From an uncultured Paenibacillus sp. (GTDB lineage: Bacteria; Bacillota; Bacilli; Paenibacillales; Paenibacillaceae), in the NCBI GenBank assembly GCA_937895345.1, contig CALAWP010000033.1, positions 1 through 64,000 of the forward strand: a stretch of DNA of 64,000 bases, written 5' to 3'. The notes beneath the pieces were generated by a model. That model was not told the origin of the DNA and searched no databases. It saw only the letters and a list, made by a program, of their open reading frames with translations. Below are positions 8,187 to 17,162 of the stretch, one piece after another (position 1 is the stretch's first letter; every line of letters starts with the position of its first letter). The position numbers and the translations under genes are program-made.

Positions 8187-8387
8187 ATGCCTAAGATGAA
8201 AACGCACAGCAGTCTGAAAGACCGCTTCAAAATTACCGGTACCGGCAAAGTAAAACGTTACAAAGCATACCGCAACCATTTGCTTTCCCATAAATCCGGT
8301 CGCCAGAAGCGCGTGCTGGCCGGCCAGCCGCTCATGGCGCCAGGCGACGTTCGCCGCATTCAGCAAGGTCTTTCCAACTTGAAATAA
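8187..8387 (+). CDS. rpmI: 50S ribosomal protein L35
   Basis: This 66-aa basic protein starts MPKMKTHSSLKDRFKITGTG and ends in RIQQGLSNLK, the standard bacterial L35 pattern. AAGGAGG (8170-8176) precedes the ATG. It lies 35 bp after infC and 46 bp before rplT in the classical operon, under the L20 leader. Confidence 0.95.
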   Translation: MPKMKTHSSLKDRFKITGTGKVKRYKAYRNHLLSHKSGRQKRVLAGQPLMAPGDVRRIQQGLSNLK

Positions 8388-8433
8388 TCGTTCGACCCTA
8401 TAAATATCACTACATCTACAGGAGGTTTTTCTC

Positions 8434-8793
8434 ATGGCAAGAGTGAAAGGCGGATTTGTCCGCACTCGTCGTCGCAAAAGAATTTTGAAACTGGCTAAAG
8501 GTTATTTCGGTTCGAAGCATCGCCTGTTTAAAACGGCCAAGGAGCAAGTCAACAAATCGTTGATGTACGCTTACCGCGACCGTCGCACGAAAAAACGCGA
8601 TCTTCGCAGACTGTGGATCGTCCGGATCAACGCGGCTGCCCGCCTGAACGGCCTGTCCTACAACAAATTCATGCACGGCCTGAAGCTGGCCGGCGTGGAA
8701 GTCAACCGCAAAATGCTGGCCGACCTGGCTGTGAACGACATCAACTCGTTCAACTCCCTGGCCGGCGTAGCAAAAGAAAAAATCAACGCGTAA
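8434..8793 (+). CDS. rplT: 50S ribosomal protein L20
   Basis: This 119-aa protein starts MARVKGGFVRTRRRKRILKL and has the long basic N-terminal extension and the globular C-terminal half (NRKMLADLAVNDINSF) of L20. It is needed for early 50S assembly and in Bacillus is the autoregulator that binds the infC leader. ACAGGAGG precedes the ATG. Last gene of the operon, with a terminator 37 bp later. Confidence 0.95.
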   Translation: MARVKGGFVRTRRRKRILKLAKGYFGSKHRLFKTAKEQVNKSLMYAYRDRRTKKRDLRRLWIVRINAAARLNGLSYNKFMHGLKLAGVEVNRKMLADLAVNDINSFNSLAGVAKEKINA

Positions 8794-8830
8794 TTGCGCG
8801 CGCAACCGAGCGCTGTCTCGCAGCGCTAGG

Positions 8831-8875
8831 AAAGGCTCCTCCGCCGTCGTTGAACGGGCGGATGGGGCCTTTTTT
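8831..8875 (+). terminator. Terminator of infC-rpmI-rplT
   Basis: AAAGGCTCC-CCGCC pairs with GGGCGG-GGGGCCTTT with small bulges and runs into TTTTTT. Confidence 0.8.
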
Positions 8876-8938
8876 GCGCGTTGCGCGTTGAGGTGCGGAT
8901 AGGCGGTAGGGCGCCGATGGAGAGGGCGTCGGAGCAGC

Positions 8939-9735
8939 GCGGTAAGTATGCGCACGACCTTAGAGCGGGCGTGCGTACGTCGAGGCGGCGCAGTAAGTAC
9001 GCGTGCGACCTTAGAGCGAGCGTGCGGGCGTCGAAACGGCGCTGTAAGTACGTGCGTGACCTTAGAGCGAGCGCACGAGCACCGAATCGCCGCTGTAAGT
9101 CCGCGCACGACCTTAGAACAGGTTCGCGTTCTCCGAAACGTCGCTGTAAGTTCATTCGCGACCTTTGAGCGAGCGCACGAGCACCGAATCGCCGCTGTAA
9201 GTCCGCGCACGACCTTAGAGCAGGCGCGCGCTCACCGAATCGCCGCTGTAAGTTCATTCGCGACCTTGGAGCGATCGCACGAGCGCCGAATCGCCGTTGT
9301 AAGTCCGCGCGCGACCTTAGAGCAGGCGCGAGATCGCCGAATCGCCGCTGTAAGTTCATTCGCGACCTTGGAGCGAGCGCACGAGCACCGAATCGCCGTT
9401 GTAAGTCCGCGCACGACCTTAGAGCAGGCGCGCGCTCACCGAATCGCCGCTGTAAGTTCATTCGCGACCTTGGAGCGATCGCACGAGCGCCGAATCGCCG
9501 TTGTAAGTCCGCGCACGACCTTAGAGCAGGCGCGCGCTCACCGAATCGCCGCTGTAAGTTCATTCGCGACCTTGGAGCGATCGCACGAGCGCCGAATCGC
9601 CGTTATAAGTCCGCGCACGACCTTAGAGCAGGCGCGCGCTCACCGAATCGCCGCTGTAAGTTCATTCGCGACCTTGGAGCGATCGCACGAGCGCCGAATC
9701 GCCGTTATAAGTCCGCGCACGACCTTAGAGCAGGC
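8939..9735. repeat. 51-bp tandem repeat array B (about 15.6 units)
   Basis: Contiguous 51-bp units each begin GTAAGT and contain CGACCTTAGAGC followed by a GCGCACGAGCACCGAATCGC-like half. The first four units are diverse. From about 9146 two unit types (GTAAGTTCATTCGCGACCTT and GTAAGTCCGCGCACGACCTT) alternate strictly, forming a 102-bp higher-order repeat with few differences, a mark of recent expansion. The array fills the gap between convergent rplT and the acetyltransferase and ends against the latter's stop codon. It belongs to the same family as array A. No spacers, no recognised cas genes, no ribosome sites. Function unknown. Confidence 0.95.
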
Positions 9736-9738
9736 AGC

Positions 9739-10203
9739 TCAGCTTTGCACGGGCAGTGGCAGCGGCTTTATTAGCTCGTACAGCTGCATGTCCGGGACGT
9801 AGCGAACCGCGCGGTAGCCAAGCTTGGCGTAAAAACGTTGGCCGCTTACATTTGCGAGGTCCACGTACAAGCGGGAGATTCCGCATTGCCGTGTTGCTCC
9901 GAACGCTTCCGCCCATTGCATCAGCTTCTGCCCGATGCCTCGCCGGCGATGCATCGGATTCGTGACCAGCATATGAATCATGAGCTGGCTGTCTAAGACT
10001 TCGAAATGGACAAATCCGGCGGGCGGGGCGTATTTGGACGGGACGGCGACATAAGTAACGCCGCGGCGAAAGCGAAGCGGAAGCTCGCGAACGATGCGGG
10101 CGTCCAACGGACGGGCGGTATGCGAGAGCGGTATAAGCTCGGCACGAATTAACCGGACAAGCTCCTTGTCGTCGCTCGGCTTGCGGACCCTGAGCGTAAC
10201 CAT
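9739..10203 (-). CDS. GNAT family N-acetyltransferase
   Basis: This 154-aa protein has a GNAT fold: the acetyl-CoA loop is NPMHRRRGIGQKLM (R/Q-x-x-G-x-G/A type, about 82-95), followed by YVDLANVSGQRFYAKLGYR, the usual C-terminal signature. The substrate cannot be told; a small-molecule or protein amine is likely. GAAGGGAG precedes the ATG. The stop codon directly abuts repeat array B, and the 5' side faces the 187-bp repeats. Confidence 0.8.
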   Translation of the reverse strand: MVTLRVRKPSDDKELVRLIRAELIPLSHTARPLDARIVRELPLRFRRGVTYVAVPSKYAPPAGFVHFEVLDSQLMIHMLVTNPMHRRRGIGQKLMQWAEAFGATRQCGISRLYVDLANVSGQRFYAKLGYRAVRYVPDMQLYELIKPLPLPVQS

Positions 10204-10245
10204 AAGCTATCTCCCTTCAAACATAAATTGGAACTGCACAAATCA

Positions 10246-10790
10246 GCGAAATGAGGAAATCGAATTGTAGAAACGTCAGTGTTCGCCTTTGCAGAGGGAT
10301 GGTTACCGTCATACGGTTCAAGGAAATCCAAGCATCCCTCTGCGAGAGCGGTCGGAAGTAGATTCCTCGTGCAGCTTGCGCCAGGTGCAAAATCGAATGA
10401 GTTTAACTAAAGGTAATACCTGCAACGAACAAGCGAAATGAGGAAATCGAACTGTAGAAACGTCAGTGTTCGCCTTTGCAGGGGGATGATTACCGTTATA
10501 CGGTTCAAGGAAATCCAAGCATCCCTCTGCGAGAGCGATCGGAAGTCGATTCCTCGTGCAGCTTGCGCCAGGTGCAAAATCGAATGAGTTTAACTAAAGG
10601 TAATACCTGCAACGAACAAGCGAAATGAGGAAATCGAACTGTAGAAACGTCAGTGGTCGCCTTTGCAGAGGGATGGTTACCGCTATACGGTTCAAGGAAA
10701 TCCAAGCATCCCTCTGCGGGAGCGATCGGAAGTCGATTCCTCATGCAGCTTGCACCAGGTGCAAAATGGATTGAGTTGAACTAGAAGTGA
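10246..10790. repeat. Three tandem 187-bp repeats with a conserved hairpin
   Basis: Copies start at 10246, 10433 and 10620; the third diverges after about 10770. Each contains GCAGAGGGATG pairing with CATCCCTCTGC, enclosing a smaller ACCGT/ACGGT hairpin, and further on TTGCRCC-A-GGTGCAA. Differences between copies within the fold fall mainly in the loop or give G-U pairs, as expected for a structured RNA. 187 is not a multiple of 3, so the units cannot be a protein repeat. The array lies between the divergent GNAT gene and the ilv promoter. Function unknown. Confidence 0.85.
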
Positions 10791-10825
10791 ATCGCAGAAT
10801 AGTTTGAGTTTAACTTAGAGCGGCT

Positions 10826-10881
10826 GATCCGCCGCTGGACCGCCGCTGGACCGCCGCTGGACCGCCACTGACCCGCCGCTG
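10826..10881. repeat. 11-bp minisatellite (five units)
   Basis: GACCGCCGCTG is repeated about five times in a row with single-base variants, just upstream of the ilv promoter region. Confidence 0.8.
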
Positions 10882-10978
10882 CATGAAACGAACTTTGTGC
10901 GGGATATACTACTGTATGCCGCTTCCGGGCTTTTGCCCATTTGAAAACACAGATTCGTGAAGCCGCCGCCGGCAACGC

Positions 10979-11007
10979 TTGACGAACGGGTCGGAACGGC
11001 ATATAAT
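10979..11007 (+). promoter_or_regulatory. Promoter of the ilvBN(C) operon
   Basis: TTGACG (10979-10984) and a perfect TATAAT (11002-11007) with a 17-bp spacer, upstream of the T-box leader. Confidence 0.85.
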
Positions 11008-11064
11008 GATGAAAAGTATTATCTTTTCGATGACAGACATGTTTCATATCCAATTGGCTTTGAT

Positions 11065-11370
11065 GAGGAAGAAGCGTGAGGGCTCTTTTGCTCAGAGAGC
11101 GGACGGATCAGCTGCAACCGCCGCCAAAATCCCATTCATGCGAGTCGCCTCGGAGCCATTTTCCTGAACAGCATCCCGGGATGCGCAGTAGGGGAAATCG
11201 CAAGGCAAGCGTTAACGTGCCATAGGTAGAACGTCGATATGTGCACAGCGTTCTAACCTTCTGAGGTTGCGTATCGCAAGATGCGCGGCGAATTTGGGTG
11301 GTACCACGGAAGAACAACCTTTCGTCCCTATAGGTCTGCTGACAGGCCGGGGAGCGAAAGGTTTTTTTGT
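11065..11370 (+). promoter_or_regulatory. T-box leader of ilvBN(C)
   Basis: Typical T-box parts appear in order: AGAGAGC and GCTGCAACCG in the stem I region, a GGCTC/GAGCC closing pair, the stem II loop-E elements TGAACA and AGTAGG flanking a GCATCC/GGATGC hairpin, the T-box sequence GGGTGGTACCACGG (11296-11309), and a terminator AACCTTTCG/CGAAAGGTT with seven T's ending at 11369. Uncharged tRNA binding would form the antiterminator. Possible specifier codons near the 3' side of stem I are CTC (11149-11151) and GTC (11144-11146); I cannot decide between them by eye. A Leu, Val or Ile specifier is expected from the downstream genes. Confidence 0.85.
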
Positions 11371-11469
11371 TTTCGAAATATAAGAACAAAGCTTATATTT
11401 CAGCGCGAGGCGCCGGTCTTGCCGCCGATGCGCGGCGACGAGCGTTTACGCTTGAGAGGAGGATCACTG

Positions 11470-13215
11470 ATGGCAACGCAAGAAGCAACATTGAAGGCAA
11501 AAGAAGAATTGATGGAAAGAATTTCAAAGCCTGAAGTCATTTCGGGGTCGGAAATATTGCTGCGCAGCTTGCTGCTGGAGGGCGTGGATTGCGTATTCGG
11601 TTATCCCGGCGGGGCGGTATTGTACATTTACGACGCCATGCACGGAAATCCCGATTTCAACCACTTGCTTACGCGGCACGAGCAAGGCGCCATTCATGCG
11701 GCGGACGGCTACGCGCGTTCCAGCGGCAAGGTCGGCGTCTGCATCGCGACATCCGGACCCGGGGCGACGAACCTCGTCACCGGTATCGCAACGGCATATA
11801 TGGATTCCGTACCGCTGGTCGTTATTACGGGCAACGTCATGTCGACGCTGATCGGAACCGACGCCTTCCAGGAAGCGGACATTACGGGCATTACGATGCC
11901 GATCACGAAGCACAGCTATCTCGTGCGCAACGTCGAAGACTTGCCGCGCATCATTCACGAAGCTTTCCACATCGCCAATACGGGCCGCAAAGGGCCGGTG
12001 CTGATCGACATTCCGAAGGACGTGTCGGCGGCGAAGACGCTGTTCAAGCCTGTAACCGAGGTGAGCATCCGGGGGTATAACCCGACGGTATCGCCCAACA
12101 AGCTGCAAGTGGACAAAATGATCAAAGCGATCGAGGAGTCGACGAGGCCGATTATTTTGGCGGGCGGAGGCGTCGTTTATTCCGGGGCTCATGAAGAGCT
12201 GCTGGAATTCGTGGAAAAAACGCAAATTCCGATTACGACGACCTTGCTCGGTCTGGGCGGATTCCCGAGCGGCAACGAGCTGTGGCTCGGCATGCCGGGC
12301 ATGCACGGCACGTATACGGCCAACATGTCGCTGCAGCAGGCCGACTTGCTCATCAATATCGGCGCACGGTTCGACGACCGCGTGACCGGCAAGCTTTCCG
12401 GCTTCGCGCCTCATGCGAAGATCGTCCATATCGACATCGATCCGGCCGAAATCGGCAAAAACGTGCCGACGGAAATTCCGATCGTCGGCGACGTCAAGAC
12501 CGTGCTTCAAGTCGCCAACAAGCTTGCGGTGCGCGCGGGCAAGGCGGACGAATGGAGAGCCCAGGTAGCGGCTTCCAAAGCGAAATATCCTTTTACGTAC
12601 AACGATTCCGATACGGAGCTGAAGCCGCAATGGGTCGTTGAGCATATCTACGAAACGACGGGCGGCGACGCGATCGTCACGACGGACGTCGGCCAGCACC
12701 AAATGTGGGCGGCGCAATATTACAAATTCAATAAGCCCCGTTCATGGGTAACGTCCGGCGGCCTGGGCACGATGGGCTTCGGATTCCCGTCGGCGATCGG
12801 CGCCCAGCTGGCCAATCCGGACCGGACCGTCGTATCGATCAACGGCGACGGCGGCATGCAGATGTGCGCGCAAGAGCTTGCCATTTGCGCGATTAACAAC
12901 ATTCCGGTCAAGGTCGTTATTTTGAACAACCAGGTGCTCGGCATGGTTCGGCAATGGCAGGAGCTCATTCACGAAAACCGGTTCAGTCATATCGACCTGG
13001 CCGGAAGCCCGGATTTCGTCAAGCTGGCGGAAGCGTACGGCGTCAAAGGTTTCCGCGCATCGAACAAGGAAGAAGCCCGCGCGGTGTGGGAGGAGGCGCT
13101 TAACCATCCCGGACCGGCGGTAGTCGAGTTTGTCGTTCGCAGGGACGAAAACGTGTATCCGATGGTGGCGCAAGGACGCACTATCGATCAAATGATCATG
13201 GGGGATGCGGAATGA
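11470..13215 (+). CDS. ilvB: Acetolactate synthase, large (catalytic) subunit
   Basis: This 581-aa protein condenses two pyruvates, or pyruvate and 2-oxobutyrate, to start valine/leucine or isoleucine synthesis; cofactors are TPP, FAD and Mg. The catalytic Glu is E71 in RHEQG, the central FAD region contains GARFDDRVTG, and the TPP motif NGDGGMQM starts at residue 458. The ATG at 11470 follows AGAGGAGG; a longer open frame upstream runs through the T-box and is not coding. The stop overlaps the ilvN start (ATGA), so the two subunits are probably translationally coupled. Confidence 0.95.
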   Translation: MATQEATLKAKEELMERISKPEVISGSEILLRSLLLEGVDCVFGYPGGAVLYIYDAMHGNPDFNHLLTRHEQGAIHAADGYARSSGKVGVCIATSGPGATNLVTGIATAYMDSVPLVVITGNVMSTLIGTDAFQEADITGITMPITKHSYLVRNVEDLPRIIHEAFHIANTGRKGPVLIDIPKDVSAAKTLFKPVTEVSIRGYNPTVSPNKLQVDKMIKAIEESTRPIILAGGGVVYSGAHEELLEFVEKTQIPITTTLLGLGGFPSGNELWLGMPGMHGTYTANMSLQQADLLINIGARFDDRVTGKLSGFAPHAKIVHIDIDPAEIGKNVPTEIPIVGDVKTVLQVANKLAVRAGKADEWRAQVAASKAKYPFTYNDSDTELKPQWVVEHIYETTGGDAIVTTDVGQHQMWAAQYYKFNKPRSWVTSGGLGTMGFGFPSAIGAQLANPDRTVVSINGDGGMQMCAQELAICAINNIPVKVVILNNQVLGMVRQWQELIHENRFSHIDLAGSPDFVKLAEAYGVKGFRASNKEEARAVWEEALNHPGPAVVEFVVRRDENVYPMVAQGRTIDQMIMGDAE

Positions 13216-13700
13216 AGAAGCATACGATCGCTGTCATCGTGAACGATCAGCCCGGCGTTCTGCAGCGCGTATCCGGCTTGTTCGGACGCCGCGGTTTCAA
13301 TATCGAGAGCATTACGGTAGGATCGAGCGAGGAGAAAGGTCTGTCGCGCATGGTCATCGTCACGACGGGGGACGACCATACGCTGGAGCAAATTACGAAG
13401 CAGCTGTATAAGCTGATCGACGTCATCAAGGTTATTGATTTGAGCGCCAATCCGATGGTCGCCCGCGAGCTTGCCCTGATCAAGGTGCATGCGGAGCCGG
13501 CCATGCGGCCGGAAATTTTGGGCGTCGTCGAGACGTTCCGGGCGGCGGTTGTCGATATCGGCACCCATTCGCTCATCGTGCAAGTCGTCGGCGATACGGA
13601 CAAGATCGACGCCATGATCGAGCTGCTCAAGCCTTACGGCATTCGCGAGCTGTCCCGCACCGGCGCGACGGCGCTGAACCGGGGCAACGTGAAGCCGTAA
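13212..13700 (+). CDS. ilvN: Acetolactate synthase, small (regulatory) subunit
   Basis: This 162-aa protein has an N-terminal ACT domain (MKKHTIAVIVNDQPGVLQRV, then GLFGRRGFNIESITVG) that binds valine for feedback inhibition, and a C-terminal domain that activates the large subunit. The length is typical of IlvN/IlvH. The start overlaps the ilvB stop by 4 bp. The next gene, ilvC, follows after a 207-bp gap that holds a long hairpin. Confidence 0.95.
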   Translation: MKKHTIAVIVNDQPGVLQRVSGLFGRRGFNIESITVGSSEEKGLSRMVIVTTGDDHTLEQITKQLYKLIDVIKVIDLSANPMVARELALIKVHAEPAMRPEILGVVETFRAAVVDIGTHSLIVQVVGDTDKIDAMIELLKPYGIRELSRTGATALNRGNVKP

Positions 13701-13809
13701 GCGGCGGCGCGGGGCCCATCCCGCGCGGCCGGCGGCCATTCGCCGCGCGCGGGGACAAGCGTCCGGTCCGGCGCGATGTTGCCGGTCGGCGCGTACTTAT
13801 TCACTATCC

Positions 13810-13881
13810 CGCTTTGAGCGGGAGTTTAAGGGGAGATATGGAGCCTTGCGGCTTCTCCGCTTAAACACCCGCTCAAAAGGG
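13810..13881 (+). promoter_or_regulatory. Long intercistronic stem-loop between ilvN and ilvC
   Basis: TTTGAGCGGG pairs with CCCGCTCAAA, then GTTTAAG with CTTAAAC, GGAGA with TCTCC and AGCC with GGCT, around a TTGC loop: about 26 pairs with single mismatches and one bulge. The 5' arm can also fold on itself (CCCGCT/AGCGGG). There is no T-run, so it is not a terminator. In Bacillus subtilis the ilv-leu mRNA is processed upstream of ilvC to a stable fragment, and a similar stabiliser role is inferred. The ilvC ribosome site AAAGGAGG follows. Confidence 0.7.
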
Positions 13882-13907
13882 TCAAATTAAAGGAGGCAAT
13901 TATTCAA

Positions 13908-14900
<993 letters not shown>

Positions 14901-14934
14901 GCGGCTCGCCGTCAAAGTATTACACTTTAAGGAC

Positions 14935-14973
14935 AAGCCCGAACAGAGTCGAACGCTCTGTTCGGGCTTTTTG
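14935..14973 (+). terminator. Terminator of ilvBNC
   Basis: AAGCCCGAACAGAG pairs perfectly with CTCTGTTCGGGCTT and is followed by a T-run. Confidence 0.95.
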
Positions 14974-15040
14974 CATGACTGCCGGTACCCCCGGTCCGAT
15001 GGCCGGCGGGGCATTTCGTCCCGGCGACGGAAGTCGATTA

Positions 15041-15245
15041 CTGCGGCACTAGGCGTAACGTACACCAGCAAACTTATTAGGGCTAAAATTGCGCTATTCA
15101 AAATGTAACGAATCGAAGAAACGTTATTTAGACGAATGGATGGAGATTTTACCAATGCGGGGCTGAATAGCGAGTCTCAAATTCGTTAGCGCATCACGAG
15201 GGGGCAAAACGGGCTAATAACGAGTCTCAGATTCGTTGGCCCGCC
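15041..15245. repeat. Interspersed ATTCGTTAC-type elements, locus 1
   Basis: The gap between ilvC and leuB holds GCTATTCAAAATGTAACGAA (15090-15109) followed by CGTTATTTAGACGAAT, then two GAGTCTCARATTCGTT motifs near 15171 and 15219. Very similar text occurs near 59367 and related motifs at 43063-43375. No coding potential; the leuB promoter is not obvious. Confidence 0.7.
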
Positions 15246-15381
15246 GCCGAAGCCGCATCTCTATAGCCCTGGACTATAAAGCTAATAGATTTTATATCTT
15301 TGTATTTAGGATGCTTTTATGGTACAACTGATACTAGATTGAGAATGCAATGAGAACGATATGTTGGGAGCGAAACGAATC

Positions 15382-16461
15382 ATGGCTGAAGTTAAAAAAA
15401 TCGCGGTTTTGGGCGGCGACGGCATTGGTCCGGAAGTCGTCGCGGAAGCGCTGAAAGTTATGAAAAAATCGGAAGAGCTGTTCGGACTGCAATTCGAGAC
15501 GGAAGACGGTCTGTTCGGCGGCATTGCGATCGACGAGAAAGGGACGCCGCTGCCTCAGGAAACGCTGGAGCTGTGCCAAAAGGCGGATGCGGTGCTTCTG
15601 GGCGCCGTCGGCGGACCGAAATGGGACAACAATTCGAAGGAGCTTCGGCCGGAAACCGGCCTGCTCGGCATTCGCAAGGCGCTCGGACTGTTCTCCAACA
15701 TTCGTCCGGCGACCGTATTCGATTGCTTGAAGGAAGCTTCCACGCTGAAGCCTGAAGTGCTCGAAGGCACCGACCTGATCGTCGTGCGCGAGCTGACGGG
15801 CGGCATTTACTTCGGCGAGAAGTTCCGCCGCGAAGGCGCGAACGGACAAGAAGCGGTCGACACTTGCGTCTATAATGTGCAGGAAGTGGAGCGCATCGTC
15901 CGTCAAGCGTTCGACATTGCGATGACCCGCAGCAAGCGTCTCGCGTCCGTCGACAAAGCAAATGTGCTTGAAACGTCCCGTCTGTGGCGCGAAGTCGTAA
16001 ACCGGGTGGCTGTCGAGTATCCGGAAGTCGAGCTGGAGCACGTGCTCGTCGACAACTGCGCGATGCAGCTGCTTCGCCGTCCTTCCAGCTTTGACGTCAT
16101 CGTAACGGAAAATATGTTCGGCGACATTTTGAGCGACGAAGCCGCCATGCTGACCGGCTCGATCGGCATGCTGTCCTCCGCATCGCTCGGCGAAGGCAGC
16201 TTCGGCTTGTACGAGCCGGTGCACGGCTCCGCTCCGGATATTGCGGGTCAAGGCATCGCCAACCCGATCGCTACAATCTTGTCGGTGGCGCTCATGTTCC
16301 GCCTGACGTTCGGCTACCACGAAGCCGCCGCTTCGATCGAAAATGCGGTGAAGGATGTGCTGGACGCCGGCCATCGCACCGGCGATATCGCGGTAGACAA
16401 GAGCAAGGCGGTAGGCACGTCCGCCATGGGCGATCTGATCGTTGCCGCGATGAAAAAATAA
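15382..16461 (+). CDS. leuB: 3-isopropylmalate dehydrogenase
   Basis: This 359-aa NAD-dependent enzyme oxidises and decarboxylates 3-isopropylmalate in leucine synthesis. Family marks are VLGGDGIGPEV at the N-terminus, the substrate-binding RELTGGIYFGE, and SIGMLSSASLGEGSFGLYEPVHGSAPDIAG near the cofactor site. The ATG at 15382 is preceded by GGGAG; an ATG seven codons earlier is possible. Unlike the common ilvBNC-leuABCD order, leuA, leuC and leuD are not here, and a terminator separates leuB from ilvC. Confidence 0.92.
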   Translation: MAEVKKIAVLGGDGIGPEVVAEALKVMKKSEELFGLQFETEDGLFGGIAIDEKGTPLPQETLELCQKADAVLLGAVGGPKWDNNSKELRPETGLLGIRKALGLFSNIRPATVFDCLKEASTLKPEVLEGTDLIVVRELTGGIYFGEKFRREGANGQEAVDTCVYNVQEVERIVRQAFDIAMTRSKRLASVDKANVLETSRLWREVVNRVAVEYPEVELEHVLVDNCAMQLLRRPSSFDVIVTENMFGDILSDEAAMLTGSIGMLSSASLGEGSFGLYEPVHGSAPDIAGQGIANPIATILSVALMFRLTFGYHEAAASIENAVKDVLDAGHRTGDIAVDKSKAVGTSAMGDLIVAAMKK

Positions 16462-16475
16462 TAGAGAGTCATTCG

Positions 16476-16521
16476 GGACATGCGTCTTTCGCTTTTATAC
16501 GCGGAGAGCATGTCCTTTTTT
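16476..16521 (+). terminator. Terminator of leuB
   Basis: GGACATGC pairs with GCATGTCC across a 24-nt loop and is followed by TTTTTT. Confidence 0.8.
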
Positions 16522-16627
16522 GTCGTTTGACCGCGCGGATTCATGAAGAATTACTCATTGTCTGTCAGTTTGCAGGAATTTGACCGCAGGAGGGCGAATA
16601 CAACAATGGTATCGGGAGGTGTCGCTG

Positions 16628-17044
16628 TTGAGTTATTGCTGCGGAGCCAGTATGATCGGCACGATGGGCACGCTGAAGCATAAGCGTACCCATATTCATA
16701 ATGTGCCCATAACCCTTTGTCCGGTGTGCCATCGGACCGAAGTTCATTATTTGGCGCGTTCCGAATATGAGATTCTTGCGGAATATGCGCATGACGACGG
16801 CGCGGAAGAAGTAGATTTCGACCATTATGTCAACCATCGGGGCAAGGAGCTATTGGAAAACTGCGTCAATCACGATGGAGAAGATCCGATGGAGGTCGTT
16901 CGCAGCCAGATCGACATGGCGCTGGATTTGCTCAGCTTCGCTTGCCGCATCCAAGACGAAGAATGGCAGCAGGCGTTGAAGAAAAGACTTTGCGTGCTGA
17001 ACGGCAGACGCAACAAGCTGCGAGAGCGGCGTTCCTCGGTTTGA
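16628..17044 (+). CDS. Small conserved-looking protein with CPVCH Cys pair
   Basis: About 138 aa from a TTG at 16628, chosen because GGGAGGTG lies 6 nt upstream. The N-terminal third has two adjacent Cys near the start and a CPVCH pair about 27 residues later, suggesting a small metal site, followed by an acidic middle and a helical, Lys/Arg-rich C-terminus (KKRLCVLNGRRNKLRERR). I do not recognise a named family. It sits between leuB and sigI with its own terminator. Confidence 0.7.
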   Translation: MSYCCGASMIGTMGTLKHKRTHIHNVPITLCPVCHRTEVHYLARSEYEILAEYAHDDGAEEVDFDHYVNHRGKELLENCVNHDGEDPMEVVRSQIDMALDLLSFACRIQDEEWQQALKKRLCVLNGRRNKLRERRSSV

Positions 17045-17062
17045 GGTTAGACATGAACACGA

Positions 17063-17090
17063 TGCCTCCGGTGCGGAGGCTTTTCTTTTT
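17063..17090 (+). terminator. Terminator before sigI
   Basis: GCCTCCG pairs with CGGAGGC around a 3-nt loop, followed by CTTTTCTTTTT. Confidence 0.85.
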
Positions 17091-17108
17091 GAAAAAAATT
17101 TAATCTAT

Positions 17109-17138
17109 ACCCACGCAAAAGGACCTGCCGGGTACGAA
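17109..17138 (+). promoter_or_regulatory. Possible SigI-type autoregulatory promoter
   Basis: ACCCACGC (17109-17116) and CGAA (17135-17138) lie just before sigI. SigI promoters are described as having a C-rich -35 and a CGAA -10, and sigI is autoregulated in Bacillus. The match is partial, so this is a weak inference. Confidence 0.35.
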
Positions 17139-17162
17139 ACTAATAATAGCGAGGTGGAACGG

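Noticed and set aside
1..9735. 51-bp arrays as CRISPR
   Set aside because: Units are contiguous with no unique spacers, the unit is not split into repeat and spacer, and no cas genes are present.
8948..9802. Long open frames through the 51-bp arrays (for example 8948-9802 and 6-458) as repeat proteins
   Set aside because: 51 is a multiple of 3, so any frame without a stop in one unit stays open. There is no ribosome site, several frames on both strands are open at once, and the frame runs on into the antisense of the acetyltransferase.
10318..10744. Minus-strand ORFs in the 187-bp repeats
   Set aside because: 187 is not a multiple of 3, so successive copies shift frame, and the frames lack ribosome sites.
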